Shown here piece by piece: positions 1 through 10,161 of a stretch of DNA of 64,000 nt. The first letter of the stretch is position 1. The number at the start of each line of letters is the position of its first letter. Where the stretch lies: NCBI RefSeq assembly GCF_030269925.1, contig NC_085117.1, forward strand, positions 3,729,001 to 3,793,000, written 5' to 3'. A program made the translations under genes and the position numbers. This stretch comes from Bombyx mori. Its lineage: Eukaryota > Arthropoda > Insecta > Lepidoptera > Bombycidae. The notes under the pieces are model-generated. The model saw only the letters and a list, made by a program, of their open reading frames with translations, was not told the origin of the DNA and searched no databases.

Positions 1-155
1 TTGGGTCATTAACCCATTTTCACACTAATGCTAGTGTTGACCACGGAAAAGACCGGTTTCTTGCGCGAGGACCAGGTCTCGAGCGAGTGGAGTGGAGTCG
101 TTTATCGCCTTCAAATCTTTTGGACTGGTTGTTATAATCTTCTTATAATATATAG

Positions 156-204
156 TTCCAAGCTCGTTGGAGGTTCAGCTTCTGCCCGAACAATACAAGG
201 ATGG
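156..204 (+). CDS. Possible small upstream exon of the serine protease
   Basis: A TATAG acceptor-like site precedes base 156, and a GGTAATG donor follows base 204. Only one frame leaves the single G needed to complete the first codon of the next exon (303). In that frame the short peptide contains FCPNN, loosely like the end of a clip domain. An in-frame TAG just before the acceptor rules out a longer exon in that frame. The match is weak and the stretch may be intron. Confidence 0.25.
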
Positions 205-302
205 GTAATGATTTTCCCAATGTCTATGATACTACGACGGCTTAACGTTTAGGTCCAAAATCACATTTATCCTCCGAATAATGATAACAATTTTGCTCGC
301 AG

Positions 303-479
303 GTTTTGTGCCGTCAAATATAGTTGAGAATCAGCCGCCAATCACAAATAGGCCCGTCACATATTCGCCTGGCCCTGTCGATAGCTTTCAAGAAGATGAA
401 CCGACGTTGGAGATAGGTCCTGATGAAGACGACATGACTTCGGTGGAGAAGAGGCGATACTTTGAAATTGCTGAGCGAA
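303..479 (+). CDS. Serine protease exon: linker between clip region and activation site
   Basis: Acceptor TTTGCTCGCAG; donor GTAAGT follows directly. It encodes a Pro/Glu/Asp-rich linker (ITNRPVTYSPGP, EIGPDEDDM) ending in EIAER. It leaves one base that joins exon 2 to give ERMCDKY, matching the S-x-x-KCxxY-type segment that precedes the protease domain in clip proteases. An ATG at 281 would allow a start inside the intron, but it is followed by only a weak hydrophobic run, so a spliced exon is preferred. Confidence 0.7.
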
Positions 480-3400
480 GTAAGTAGAACTCAGTTTACT
501 AGTGTTAGAGCGTATGAGTCCGTACGGGTAACTATCACCTTGCCGATTTGTTGAGCCCATAGACATCAACAACGTAAGTGCCGCCACCCAACTTGGGACA
601 TGAATTCTAAGTCTCAATTTTATAGTACAACGGCTGCCCCACCTTTCAAACCGAACCACATTACTACTTCACGGCAGAAATAGGCGGGGTGGTGGTACCT
701 ACTCGCGCGGACTCACAAGACGTCCTACAACCAGTAATTACGCAAATTATTATTTTTCGGCTTTAATTTTTATTACACGATGTTATTCCTTCACCGTGGA
801 AGTCAATCGTGATATATTAGTTATTAAGTACGTATTTCATTAGAAAAATTGGTACCCGCCTGTGGGATTCGAATGCACCGGACGACTTATCCTTTAGGCC
901 ATGACGACTTAGGGCATATTTTAGGGGTATTAATTAAACAGATACTATAAGTATATATATTATTATATATATAAATTTCAGTGTGCGATAAATACAAATC
1001 GTTGAACACAAAAAAGATAGTGGCCATCCCACTGCTTCCGTCGGCGCATGGCGTCGAAGTAAATGTCTCGGATTGTACACCCATCAAAATACCGCTTATC
1101 ATCGGAGGGCAGGTCGCTACGATCGAGGAGTTCCCGCACATGGCCTTAATAGGATGGAAGAATGCACAGGTTCTATTGTTTTTGGGTTTTCATAGCTCTA
1201 GATTACCTTAATGCTGTCATATAACTTAAGACACGAGCAAAAACTTTGTACCCCTTTTTAAGTTAAATATGAAAATAATTATTAAAATATTAAAATTCTT
1301 TTTAACAACCTTGCAACCGAGATTCGGAGTCGCGGAGTAGTTTCTCAGAACCTGGCTTTATAACTTCATTAGCTTTATTTATACATCGTAATAAATTAAT
1401 TGTGTACTAACATAGTTTTAATCTTTAACCCCTAAATATTATAACATTGCACATAGCATTATTTGGCTTACCACGATTTTCAGTTTCGAGCGCGGGTAGA
1501 TTTATGAACGAGGGTCCACCCGGTGTTAAATGGTTATCGGCACCCATAGATATTAATAACGTAAATACCGCCACCCATCTTGAGACATCAGTTTTTCTAT
1601 CCAAGGCGAAGCGATGGTACTTATTAATGCGGGCTCACAAGACGGCCAACGCCTGGGCCAATCGTGTCTCTCTATCGCTTGATCCGCGCTCTCGCTTGCA
1701 CGCTCAGGCTCAGGCGGAACGTGACACTTTTTCGTGCGTGCAGCCCGTGTTCATTGATTTACAAGTCGTTATCACGTCATTGAGAACATTCAAGACTATC
1801 CTGATGCTCGGAGCAGACAAACCGTCTACGATCTTTCTAGACGATTCTCCGGAGTTACCACTGGAACCGGTGCTTAGTCATTGGCGGGAGGTCATGAAAT
1901 GTGAAAATCGTGGTAAGAGCTTCGATAGAGAACTCTGTAAGGGTTGTTTACCAGCGTGTATTATTGATCCAGGACTATGGATATTCTTGGAAGTGCGGGG
2001 GGTCGCTCATCTGCGACGAATACGTCCTGACTGCCGGTCATTGCACGTACCAGGAAAAGGATTACAGCGTCATCAGGTGATTATGTTCTCCGCATTCATA
2101 GAGTCCACTTAGGACCCGATATATTCCACAGAGAGACGGACTTCGACCGGCGATCCGATAGAATCATTAGGGATTATTGTTAGTGATTGCGATTTTAGGG
2201 GACAAGCAACAATTGATAGTCTTAGTTTCCCGTCGGATCTTCTCAGTGGGTCGCGTTTCCGATCCGGTGGTAGATTCAGCGAAGCACTGCTCTTACTGGG
2301 GCTAGTGTTAGCAAATGCTCTTAGGTTGATCGCGTGAGCTTACCTACCCATCCACGCGTAGATGCAATAGCCCCTTAGACTACCAGCGAATAGGTAGGGA
2401 AAAACACATACTGCTACATAATTAGTAAATCGAATTGGCAATTAACCGGTCATCGTTCTCGTCGAGCCCGTCCAAGAGCTCCGCGAGTAAATTAACCCAC
2501 AGACACAGCTCACTGAGTTTCTCACCGGACCTTCTCAGCAAGTCGCGATTCCGATCCGGTGGTAGATTCTGCGAAGCACTCACTGCTCTTGCCATGGTTA
2601 GTTTTAGCAACGTCGTAAGGTTTGAGCCCCGTGAGTGAGCTCACCTACTTGTTAGGGCTACGTTGAAATGGTCTCTTAATTAAGACCATCAGCTTAGGAA
2701 TAGGAATAAAAAAAGGTAATTAATTTCGTCGATTCATTTTTGTAACTCCTCGATACTGGTCAAGATATAAGAGCAAAGACATTTATGATGATTGTGTCGT
2801 CATCACTCCTTCAAGAGCGCGTCCGAATTTTCAAGTGAACCGAACTTATTATTAATTTATTATCAAACACTGATTGAACTGAATTACACATTGCTTTGAA
2901 GAGTTTAGGTAATTAAAAAGATGTTTAGATACGGTTTTATGTTTGTATATAGCGGAACACCCCGCGCTGTTCAACTCGGGTCGGCGCGCCGCGACGACCG
3001 CCGCGCGTTGATCCTCGGCATCTCCACCGTCATACGACACCCGAAGTACAAACGGAGGAGGTCCTACTACGACTTGGCTCTTGTTAAGCTGGTCTCCAAA
3101 GTGAGGTAAGGCGAATGTACTTCGCGAACAAAACCATAAACATTGCGCGATTTTGAGTGAATCCTTTTGTATTCTAATTGGTGTACGATAAAGCATACTA
3201 TACTCTATTTTACTTTCTGAAAGTAAAGCTTAATGTTAACCAGATAAGGTTGGATATTGATATTATTGATCCACAATTATAGTCTTGAATTTGAGACTAG
3301 GGTGAAAGGAAGAAAAAAAACAGATGCGACCGAACAAAACTGGTTTATCTGATGTGGGAATCGAAGCCACGACCCTCGGCCCGTCAGTCAATGGCGCCAC

Positions 3401-6400
3401 TGTGTCTAAAATTGTCTAGCGAATTTGAAAATCCGATCTTGATCCGCAGATTCTCGGACCAGATCAGGCCGGCTTGTCTAGGAGTTCCACCGGCAGAAGG
3501 GGAGAGAGTCGTCGTCAGCGGCTGGGGACGAACCGAATTTGGTAATTAGATTAAGGAACCTCAGCTGACCCGCTTCATAACCCATGTCATCAGCCATGAG
3601 TCTCCTTCCGCATACTTCCTCAATTGGAGAATGGAAGGTTTACATATACACTCGTGGTCAAAGGCTTGGCTGTGCCCCTGACATTACTGAGGTCTACGAG
3701 TGACCGTGGCAGCTTACCATCAGATAGTTCTCTTGCTCGTCTACCTCGAAGGTCAAGAAAATAGGCCTTTGATAGCAGAACTAATCAATTCTAAGCACAT
3801 CTTTGCTTTGCAAAAGCTTTGCTTTATAAAAGTTTCATAGGGTCGATACATTGTGTATCTACCACGGAAGCTGTAATTAGGAAGGAAGTATTCGAAACAT
3901 CGGACAATGATAATAAATATGACAACAAACGCGAGATTTAAGGGTAAAAGTATTTTAAAGGTATACTAGGTATATTAGGTACTTATTTATTTGTCTGTTT
4001 GTTTGTTTGTTTATTTATTGTTGTACAAAACCAATCATAATTTGCTTCTGTGCTTGAAGTAGGCGATAAAACCTGTATCTCAAGCAGCAGTGCTCCTCGT
4101 ACAAAAAATACAACAGCTTTACTTCAGACACACAATAACAGAAAATTAATTAGACAAAAATTAAACTCTTGTTCATGGATAGCATAATATAAATATAAAT
4201 AAATAAATATAATAAGAAAATATTTTACCCGTTTTAATCTCACTATGATTTTCCTCTTTAAATGTCATGAATACTGCCCCATTATCACTCATAGACGTCC
4301 ATAGTTTATCGCAGTTGACAAGGTTAAAACGCATCAAACAACTCCAGGATTCCACGATTGCTACCACACAGAACCTCGTAAATGCTCCAGGTGGAGACGC
4401 ATCTGCGGACCTTCGGAGCGTTTCCGTTGAAATCTGGAATATGCAAGAGTGCAGGGAGACATGGGGCACCTCGTTGAAGCTGCCAAACGGACCCACGCCT
4501 GATAGCCACGTCTGCGCTGGTGAGAGGAAAGGGGGCAAGGACACATGTCAGGTAGATTGCATTACGCCAATACTTATGTCGGAGCGTCATAGTGGACAGC
4601 TCTGACACTCATCAATAAGACCAAATTGGTACCTAGGAAATTTGATGGAGACATGTTGAAGCAATTAGACCCGTATGGTATATAGACATATTGAAGAAGA
4701 CAAAACATTTGTTGAAGACAAATTGTGTTAGGCCCATTTTGCTTTTACAGCTACAGATAAGCTAGTCCATGCCTCGCCGATTTCAAATAGATTAAGGCTG
4801 TTGACGTGACGTGGATATCGCTACCCAAATAGAGACAAAAACAAAGTTCTAGTATTACACATTACTGCTTCGCGTCAAAAAACATGCGAGAAGGTGGTGC
4901 TCACCCGTTTAGGATTACAAAACACCCAATTATTGAAGTTAAAATTCGTTAAATATGCACCACTTACTCCTAATACCATTTCTCTTGTTTATTTTCATCG
5001 AAATCTCAATATTCGGTTGATCTACTTACTAACTCGTCATTTTTGGTATTATTACTAACAATGTTCAATAAGAATGTGTGTTTACAAGTTTGGATAATTT
5101 TTTTTGAAGTGAGAACTTCTTTAGCATCGTTGTGATTTGAAAATTGACGAAACGATAAAGCGAGTAAAAAGAGATAGACACATGAATTCATATGATTTAA
5201 CGTGGGAGAAAATGAGATAGGAAGCATTATACAGTGCTTCTTGTATTCGTGGTTCTCTCTTTGTGCTCTGCTTTGTACCTAATATTCGTACTTAATAGAT
5301 TCTGAATAAATCTATGTAATATATACGAATAAAATGTAAAATAATTAACAAAGTATCACTATTTGTTCCCGAAATTTCATATTCGTCTCATTATCTTAAA
5401 GCCAAAAATTTGGAAGGTTTCACTTCTACCACGCGTGAATTTCAGACAATTTTTTTTCTTTCAGGGGGACTCCGGTGGGCCAGCCCAGGTGGAAGACGGC
5501 TGCGTGTGGCGCGTCGTGGCCGTCACCTCGATCGGGAGGTCCTGCGCCGCTCCGCAGACTCCAGCGCTATACTCCAGATTACATATACCGTTTATAATCG
5601 CACAAATATTCAACAACCAGCCGTCGTATAATCAAAACGATCATCAGACGAACCAAAATTACAATAACAATGACAGACAGACAAACCCAGACAGACAGAC
5701 AAACCCAAATCGCTACGACGATCAGCAGGAAAACCGAAATCGTCCCAACAATCAACACTTTAATAATAATTTCGGTTTTAACAGCAACAACAATTTTAAT
5801 GGTCAAACAATCGACGATCGGAATCAATATTACAATCAAAACGTCAACAATCAAAACAAGCACACCCAGAACAGTAATAATCAAGTTTTATTTAATCAAG
5901 ATCATTATAATGCTCCGAGTTATGATGCCCAGGATCATTACAGCAGCCAGGATAATCAGTATAACAATCAGTACCAACAGGATGTAAGACGTCCGGAGGT
6001 TAGTGATAATCGACAACACATTAACAATGTCTATGTAAAAGGCCCTCCAAGGACTGAGAATTTTAATTTCCAAAATGACAGGATACATGCTGAAGAGAAT
6101 TATCAAAACAATCAAGGCTCATACGTAACGCAACCACCTGAACACGATCGTCCTATAAACGATTATAACAATCAAAAGACTGATTATAACAATCAATATT
6201 CTGATTATAACAATCAAAACGATCGCGACGCTACACGAACATCGGATTACGGAAGTCAAAGCAACAGATATACCGAACAAAGGTCTGATCACAGAAATCA
6301 GGAATACGTAAAGGATAATAAGAGATTGAGAGATAGCGATCGACTTGATTATAACAGAGGGTATAGTCGAGAAGATTTTCGGATTGCAAACTGGAATTGA
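303..6400 (+). CDS. CLIPC/snake-like trypsin-fold serine protease with Asn/Gln-rich tail (multi-exon, 5' incomplete)
   Basis: Seven exons (303-479, 982-1169, 1973-2076, 2953-3105, 3450-3541, 4391-4551, 5465-6400) join in phase with AG/GT borders and give about 603 residues. Seen: an activation site at residues 98/99 (IPL|IIGGQ), EFPHMALIGW, His in TAGHC (145), Asp in YYDLAL (197) and Ser in GDSGGP (295), so the triad is complete. The residue at the trypsin-189 position is Asp, which predicts trypsin-like specificity. Known: cleavage after Leu and the EFPHMA motif are typical of CLIPC/snake-type proteases in insect immune and developmental cascades, acting in haemolymph. The clip domain and signal peptide are not seen and should lie before or at the window edge. 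Odd: after the S1 domain (about residue 342) comes a tail of about 260 residues rich in Asn, Gln, Asp and Tyr. Introns carry SINE and MITE debris. Confident on family, less so on substrate. Confidence 0.88.
556..905 (-). repeat. Bm1-type SINE, nearly full, in protease intron
   Basis: On the minus strand the tRNA-related head (cgaatccca...ggtacc, cattagaaaaat in reverse) is followed by the standard Bm1 body (GCAGAAATAGGCGGGGTGG, CAACGGCTGCCCC in reverse). Diverged from the other copies, so old. It lies between protease exons 1 and 2. Confidence 0.75.
982..1169 (+). CDS. Serine protease exon: activation site and start of S1 domain
   Basis: Encodes CDKYKSL, then Cys in SDCTPI (probably the disulfide partner that holds light and heavy chains together), then IPL|IIGGQ and EFPHMALIGWKNAQ. 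The new N-terminus after cleavage would be Ile-Ile-Gly-Gly. The donor is AATGCACAG/GTTCTA. The exon ends in phase 0, matching the next exon. Confidence 0.85.
1500..1800. repeat. Bm1 fragment plus MITE-D fragment upstream of catalytic-His exon
   Basis: 1505-1602 is a minus-strand Bm1 tail (ccacccggtgttaaatgg, gcccatagatat-like). About 1630-1790 resembles the MITE-D family (cgctctcgcttgcacg, ggaacgtgacactttttcg, cgttatcacgtca). Together they create a long open frame over 1447-2112 that is not a gene. Confidence 0.6.
1973..2076 (+). CDS. Serine protease exon with catalytic His
   Basis: Acceptor TTGATCCAG, donor CATCAG/GTGATT. Encodes YSWKCGGSLICDEYVLTAGHC; the catalytic His codon is at 2039-2041. 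The Cys before GGSL and the Cys of AGHC form the usual Cys42-Cys58 type pair, and SLICDEYVLTAGHC is a standard S1 block. Ends with AG, completed by the first base of the next exon (Ser). Confidence 0.9.
2226..2405 (+). repeat. Interspersed repeat family B fragment
   Basis: Carries the family hallmarks gatcttctcagtgggtcgcg, tccgatccggtggtagatt and gcactgctctt, ending in ataggtagggaaaaa. The A-rich end suggests a retroposed 3' end. The family occurs more than ten times in this window; its class is not certain from sequence alone. Confidence 0.65.
2447..2716 (+). repeat. Interspersed repeat family B, longer copy
   Basis: Same hallmarks as other family B copies, extended 5' with cgttctcgtcgagcccgt and acccacagacacag. 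Ends taggaataggaataaaaaaag. It sits in the intron before the catalytic-Asp exon. Confidence 0.7.
2953..3105 (+). CDS. Serine protease exon with catalytic Asp
   Basis: Acceptor TGTATATAG, donor GTGAG/GTAAGG. Encodes AVQLGS, then ISTVIRHPKYKRRRSYYDLALVK; the catalytic Asp codon is at 3071-3073. VQLG and the RHPxY...YDLALV spacing fit S1 proteases. The stretch KYKRRR is notably basic. Much more GC-rich than its introns, as expected for a real exon. Confidence 0.9.
3450..3541 (+). CDS. Serine protease exon: RPACL and SGWG block
   Basis: Acceptor GATCCGCAG, donor TTTG/GTAATT. Encodes FSDQIRPACLGVPP and VVVSGWGRTEFG, both conserved S1 landmarks (the Cys before the interdomain loop, and the Gly-Trp-Gly strand). 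Starts by completing the AG| codon and ends with a single G, in register with the next exon. Confidence 0.9.
3545..4390 (+). other. Intron of serine protease; no repeat recognised
   Basis: AT-rich sequence with a short tttgtttgtttgtttattta low-complexity run near 3990-4015. No coding, SINE or MITE hallmark is visible. Confidence 0.5.
4391..4551 (+). CDS. Serine protease exon preceding the active-site Ser
   Basis: Acceptor AATGCTCCAG, donor TGTCAG/GTAGAT. Encodes GDASADLRSVSVEIWN, then CRETW, then SHVCAGERKGGKDTCQ. The Asp of KDTCQ sits six residues before the catalytic Ser, the S1-pocket position that gives Arg/Lys preference. GGDASADLR-type text after WGRTEF is common in clip proteases. Confidence 0.9.
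4560..5464. other. Last intron of serine protease, with repeat-G segment
   Basis: Mostly unrecognised. About 5104-5225 (gaagtgagaacttctttagc, cgttgtgatttg) matches segments near 11555-11605 and 49927-49960, so it is a low-copy interspersed repeat of unknown class. A long pyrimidine tract precedes the acceptor. Confidence 0.45.
5465..6400 (+). CDS. Serine protease terminal exon: GDSGGP plus Asn/Gln-rich tail
   Basis: Acceptor TTTCTTTCAG after a pyrimidine run. Opens with GDSGGPA (Ser codon 5471-5473), then TSIGRSC and TPALYSRL, and stops at TGA 6398-6400. The S1 fold ends near IPFIIAQIF. The remaining 262 or so residues are dominated by Asn, Gln, Asp, Tyr and Arg, with repeats such as DYNNQ and RQTNP. 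No polyadenylation signal is obvious close after the stop. Confidence 0.88.
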   Translation, partial: GDSGGPAQVEDGCVWRVVAVTSIGRSCAAPQTPALYSRLHIPFIIAQIFNNQPSYNQNDHQTNQNYNNNDRQTNPDRQTNPNRYDDQQENRNRPNNQHFNNNFGFNSNNNFNGQTIDDRNQYYNQNVNNQNKHTQNSNNQVLFNQDHYNAPSYDAQDHYSSQDNQYNNQYQQDVRRPEVSDNRQHINNVYVKGPPRTENFNFQNDRIHAEENYQNNQGSYVTQPPEHDRPINDYNNQKTDYNNQYSDYNNQNDRDATRTSDYGSQSNRYTEQRSDHRNQEYVKDNKRLRDSDRLDYNRGYSREDFRIANWN

Positions 6401-6734
6401 TTTGATTACGTATGTTTAATTAGTAGGAGTGTAATGTAGTGCTGCGTTTGCGCTTGTCGCCACCGTACTGACTATATTAACTGGTTTGGGGGAGGGGGGG
6501 TTGGTACTGGAAGTCGAAGCAGTTCGGTACCAGCTCGGCGGTTTTATTCGTTTGATGTTTCGCAAGTTGAATGGCCACTGGAAATTTGACGATGTATTAA
6601 CCATTGATGGTTTCAACTACATTGATGCTATGGTTTTTATTTTTATTTGTTGTGAAGTCCGGCACTAATCTTGAAACATATAGCCTCAATAGTAACTGTT
6701 GACTACCCTCTGCTTCGCGGTAGAATCAGGCAGT

Positions 6735-6952
6735 AGGGGTATTTATCCACCCGTGTGGGCTCACAAGAAGCTTACCACCAGATTTTTTTTGTTACACGAT
6801 GTTATTCCTTCACCGTGGAAGTCAATCGTGAACATCTGTTAAGTACGTATTTCATTAGAAATATTGGTACCCATCTGCGGGATTTAAAAACCGGTGCATC
6901 ACTACATACGAATGCACCGGACGTCTTATCCTTTAGGCCACGACGACTTCGT
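6735..6952 (-). repeat. Bm1 SINE, 5' (tRNA-related) half
   Basis: In reverse it reads aagtcgtcgtggcctaaagg, the duplicate ggtgcatcg motif, cattagaaatattggtaccc, then the start of the Bm1 body. 3'-truncated. Lies 330 bp downstream of the protease stop. Confidence 0.65.
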
Positions 6953-7085
6953 GTATACCCGACCGAGTACTCTGCGCGTTAGACACTTTTTGGCTGGGTG
7001 GTATTCTAGTAACCTCGAAGGGTTATGCTGGATTCGCAGAACGAGTACGTGAGCCCACGGGCTCTAACCAGAGGAAATTCGTTTA

Positions 7086-7215
7086 ATGCGCGACATTTAT
7101 TTTTGTTATTAAAAGCGCGTTTTATTTGGTATCAGCGTCAACAGTTCGACTTCAATTAAGTTTACTCCATTCAAATAGGCTGAATAAGTTTTTTGTTATG
7201 ATATTTTATATAAGA
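7086..7215 (-). repeat. MITE-E partial copy
   Basis: Reads gcgacatttatttttgtta, ttggtatcagcgtcaaca and cttcaattaagtttactcca, which is the reverse of the internal part of the 37.65-37.91 kb copy. The outer gagggg-type end is missing. Confidence 0.5.
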
Positions 7216-7990
7216 ACCGAATTTCTCAAGGCAGAGCTGTCGGGACTGCAAACTTGAGATATTGGCAGAGGTATTTTCTGTTGTAATCATCCACCGAGGA
7301 GGGAAATTGGAAATTTCGGCCCGAAAGGGGGTAAAATAAAAGCACACATGTATCGACGCTTCCTTAGAATGAAATTAAATTTAATTATAATTATATTATA
7401 TTATTTAGTGATATAAATAGTTTAGTGTATTTGACTGTAGATATTGTCATTGACATTTATGTAGATGAGAATAAATGTTTTTGAAATCTATCTCATTTCA
7501 TTAATAAATGAATTACCAACATGTTTACATTTGTATCGGGGTAGAGAGCGATTTGGGCGTGCTTGGGATTGCTATTGCCCATGAGCATCACGATCAAATC
7601 TTCATCTACTCACAAATGCATCGTCATAAACATATTAAATTTTTGTTAATATAATATATTCCATTAGTATACAATAGTATAAGCTATATTTTAGCATTTA
7701 TGTATTTATAATTTAATTTATATTTCAATGCACCTACCATTATTCACTCTAAACTACCCTTGGTTAACTAGTAGAGAATACCTTAGGCATTAAGTCGATC
7801 AATGTAAATAATACATGGCCACAAAAAAATGGCTAAAGAATCCTTTATTTCTGAATTAATTTTATTGATTTGTCCGTTCCAAATGACTCACATGCTCTTT
7901 TTTAAACATTTATCATCTACTATTTAATGTACTCTGTAATGTTCTTAACAAACTGCAATGTAATGAGTCATATTTTTATTTTTTTAACAC
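7216..7990. other. Intergenic AT-rich sequence
   Basis: No gene, SINE or tandem repeat is recognised. Contains a possible AATAAA near 7336 that cannot be tied to a transcript. Confidence 0.4.
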
Positions 7991-8455
7991 ACTAAGGGCC
8001 TGGCCACAGCTACTGGCGGTGCGTTTTGCGGTGCGTTGCGAGGCGCGGCGGGCGGTGTGACTTGCGGGGGTATGCCACAGCTAGACTAGTTGCGACGGCG
8101 GCGGCGTCAGAGGTGCACGTATTTACCCCTTGGCCACAGCCGAGAGCGGTGCGAATTGCGGTGCGTCGTGAGGCGCGGCAAGCGGGAGCGGCGAAAACAA
8201 ATGGTACACAACCTATGAAGTATGCCACAGCTACTGGCGGTGCGTTTTGCGGTGCGTTACGAGGAGCGGTGAGAGGCGCGTGACATCTGGCGGTGATGAG
8301 CTGCACGATGTGCGAGTGAAACAAAGGTACTAGACAATATGGAGGCGGCCACAGTTCAGAGCGGCGCGCGCGGCGGTGTCGGTGGACGCATTGAGGCATC
8401 GCGCGACCGAAACAAATCATTTTGTTTTTACCGCGCGTTGAGCTAATAAAATATA

Positions 8456-8614
8456 ATGGATGTGGAACAATTCATTAGTGAAATACTGAGTAGACCAGAA
8501 ATATGGATGTCAAAACATCCACATCATAAATATAGGCATGTTATAAAAAAAATGTGGGACGAAATAAAACAACAATTTTCTGGTACTAATGGTTTCCTAG
8601 ATACTCTTGGATAG
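8456..8614 (+). pseudogene. MADF-like ORF remnant of Harbinger, left arm
   Basis: ATG at 8456 opens a 52-codon frame beginning MDVEQFISEILSRPEIW and containing KYRHVIKKMWDEI, which resembles the start of a MADF DNA-binding domain (about 85 residues in full). Harbinger elements usually carry such a second protein beside the transposase. It stops early at TAG, so it is a fragment. Confidence 0.55.
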
Positions 8615-8640
8615 GATTATTGAAATAAAATTTGAAATTT

Positions 8641-9249
8641 GAATTGATTTCGTATTCTAGATGCTTGAACCGTTGCTCGATTATTCCGTCTTGATCTGCG
8701 TACGCTATTGTGAATATTGGAGTCTCCAAACTGGGAAACCAACTGCTGTAAATCTGCATCTCTTTCTCTTAAGGCACGAAACCTTTATAAACAATGTCGC
8801 GTGCTTTTTGTTTGCCTTTACACTTTTCGTAAAAATACGAAATTTATTAGTTAGAATACCAAACGCATACTGAATTGTGACAGTTGCCCGGGATAATGTT
8901 TTGTCGAAAATTATTTGTTCCGCATTTAAACCACCCGGTGGATATATGGGCGCATCAAATATTTTTTAAGAGGATAGGCTTCATCGGCAATTAACACGTA
9001 TGGTAAATTGAGATTTGAACCTGGTAATCTCTGTGAAAGTTGAATCTATTTTCTTTTAATAATCTATTTATCGGGATAGTTCTTATATTCCTAATATAAT
9101 AATATATAGTGTGAAATTCGCCAAGTTCTCTCCTTTTCTAACTGGGTGCGCTCCTATTCTTGATTGAATAATATCTTCAGCTAAGAACGCACTTATTTCA
9201 AGGTAATATCGTGCCACTTTTGATAAAGAAATTTGATAGTGCTTTCTAA
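8641..9249 (-). pseudogene. Harbinger transposase C-terminal remnant, left arm
   Basis: The inverted copy of the right-arm frame. Read on the minus strand it has the same DEAYPLK...YLMRPYxPPG, then LSRATVTIQYAFGILTNK style text, with frame damage. Lacks the N-terminal half of a Harbinger transposase. Confidence 0.5.
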
Positions 9250-9385
9250 ATACGTGCACCTCTGACGCCGCCGCCGTCGAACTAGTCTAGCTGTGGCATA
9301 CTCCCACAAATAGCGCCGCTCGCCGCGCCTCGCAACGCACCGCAAAACGCACCGCCAGTAGCTGTGGCCAGGCCCTTAGAAAGCC

Positions 9386-9914
9386 CTATCAAATTTCCCT
9401 TTCAAAAGTGGTACGATATTACCTTGAAATAAGTGCGTTCTTAGCTGAAGATATTATTCAATTAAGAATAGGCACCCAGTTAGAAAAAGAGAGGACTTGG
9501 CGAATTTCACCCTATTTATTAGGTATTCTATTAGGAATATTAGGAATATAAGAACTATCCCGATAAATAGATTATTAATAGATTCAACCTTCAAATCTCA
9601 ATTTACCATACGTGTTAATTGTTGATAAAGCCTATTCTCTTAAAAATTATTTGATGCGCCCATATCCACCGGGTAGTTTAGATGCGGAACAAATAATTTT
9701 CGACAAAATATTATCCCGGGCAAGTGTCACAATTCAGTACGCGTTTGGTATTCTAACTAATAAATTGCGTATTTTTACGAAAAGTGTAAAGGCAAACAAA
9801 AAGCACGCGATATTGATTATAAAGGTTTCGTGCCTTAAAAGAAAGAGATGGAGACAGAGATGCAGATTTTCAGCAGTTTGTTTCCCAGTTTGGAGACTCC
9901 AATATTCACAATAG
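9386..9914 (+). pseudogene. Harbinger transposase C-terminal remnant, right arm
   Basis: An open frame from 9612 reads VDKAYSLKNYLMRPYPPG, then AEQIIFDKILSRASVTIQY and AFGILTNKLRIF. This matches the last third of PIF/Harbinger transposases, including the final catalytic-acidic region and the N-x-x-LSxxR..IE.AFG block. Upstream text is broken by stops, so the enzyme is not functional. Confidence 0.65.
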
Positions 9915-10003
9915 TGTACGCAGATCAAGACGGAAAATCGAGCAACGGTTCAAGCACCTAGAATACGAAATCAATTCAAATTTCAAATTTTATTTCAATA
10001 ATC

Positions 10004-10161
10004 CTATCCAAGAGTATCTAGGAAACCATTAGTACCAGAAAATTGTTGTTTTATTTCGTCCCACATTTTTTTATAACATGCCTATATTTATGATGTGGAT
10101 GTATTAACATCCATATTTCTGGTCTACTCAGTATTTCACTAATGAATTGTTCCACATCCAT
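10004..10161 (-). pseudogene. MADF-like ORF remnant of Harbinger, right arm
   Basis: Inverted copy of the left-arm ORF, with an ATG at 10161-10159 on the minus strand. One A is missing from the A-run before atgtggg, so the frame shifts relative to the left copy. This shows the arms have diverged a little since duplication. Confidence 0.5.

Noticed and set aside
281..487. Independent small secreted protein starting MITILLAGFVPS
   Set aside because: Its coding part continues in phase into the protease, a good acceptor follows the ATG, and the hydrophobic run is too short for a convincing signal peptide.
1447..2112. 221-codon plus-strand frame
   Set aside because: Composed of Bm1 and MITE-D text and overlaps protease exon 3 in a different frame; the spliced protease frame is the real one.
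5579..6115. Hydrophobic Ile/Val-rich frames on the minus strand opposite the protease tail
   Set aside because: Antisense reading of Asn/Gln codons (aat/caa gives att/ttg); no independent support.
8010..8420. 136-codon minus-strand frame (and 10197-10529 on plus)
   Set aside because: GC-rich terminal repeat of the Harbinger element; the frame arises from repeated gcggtgcg units.
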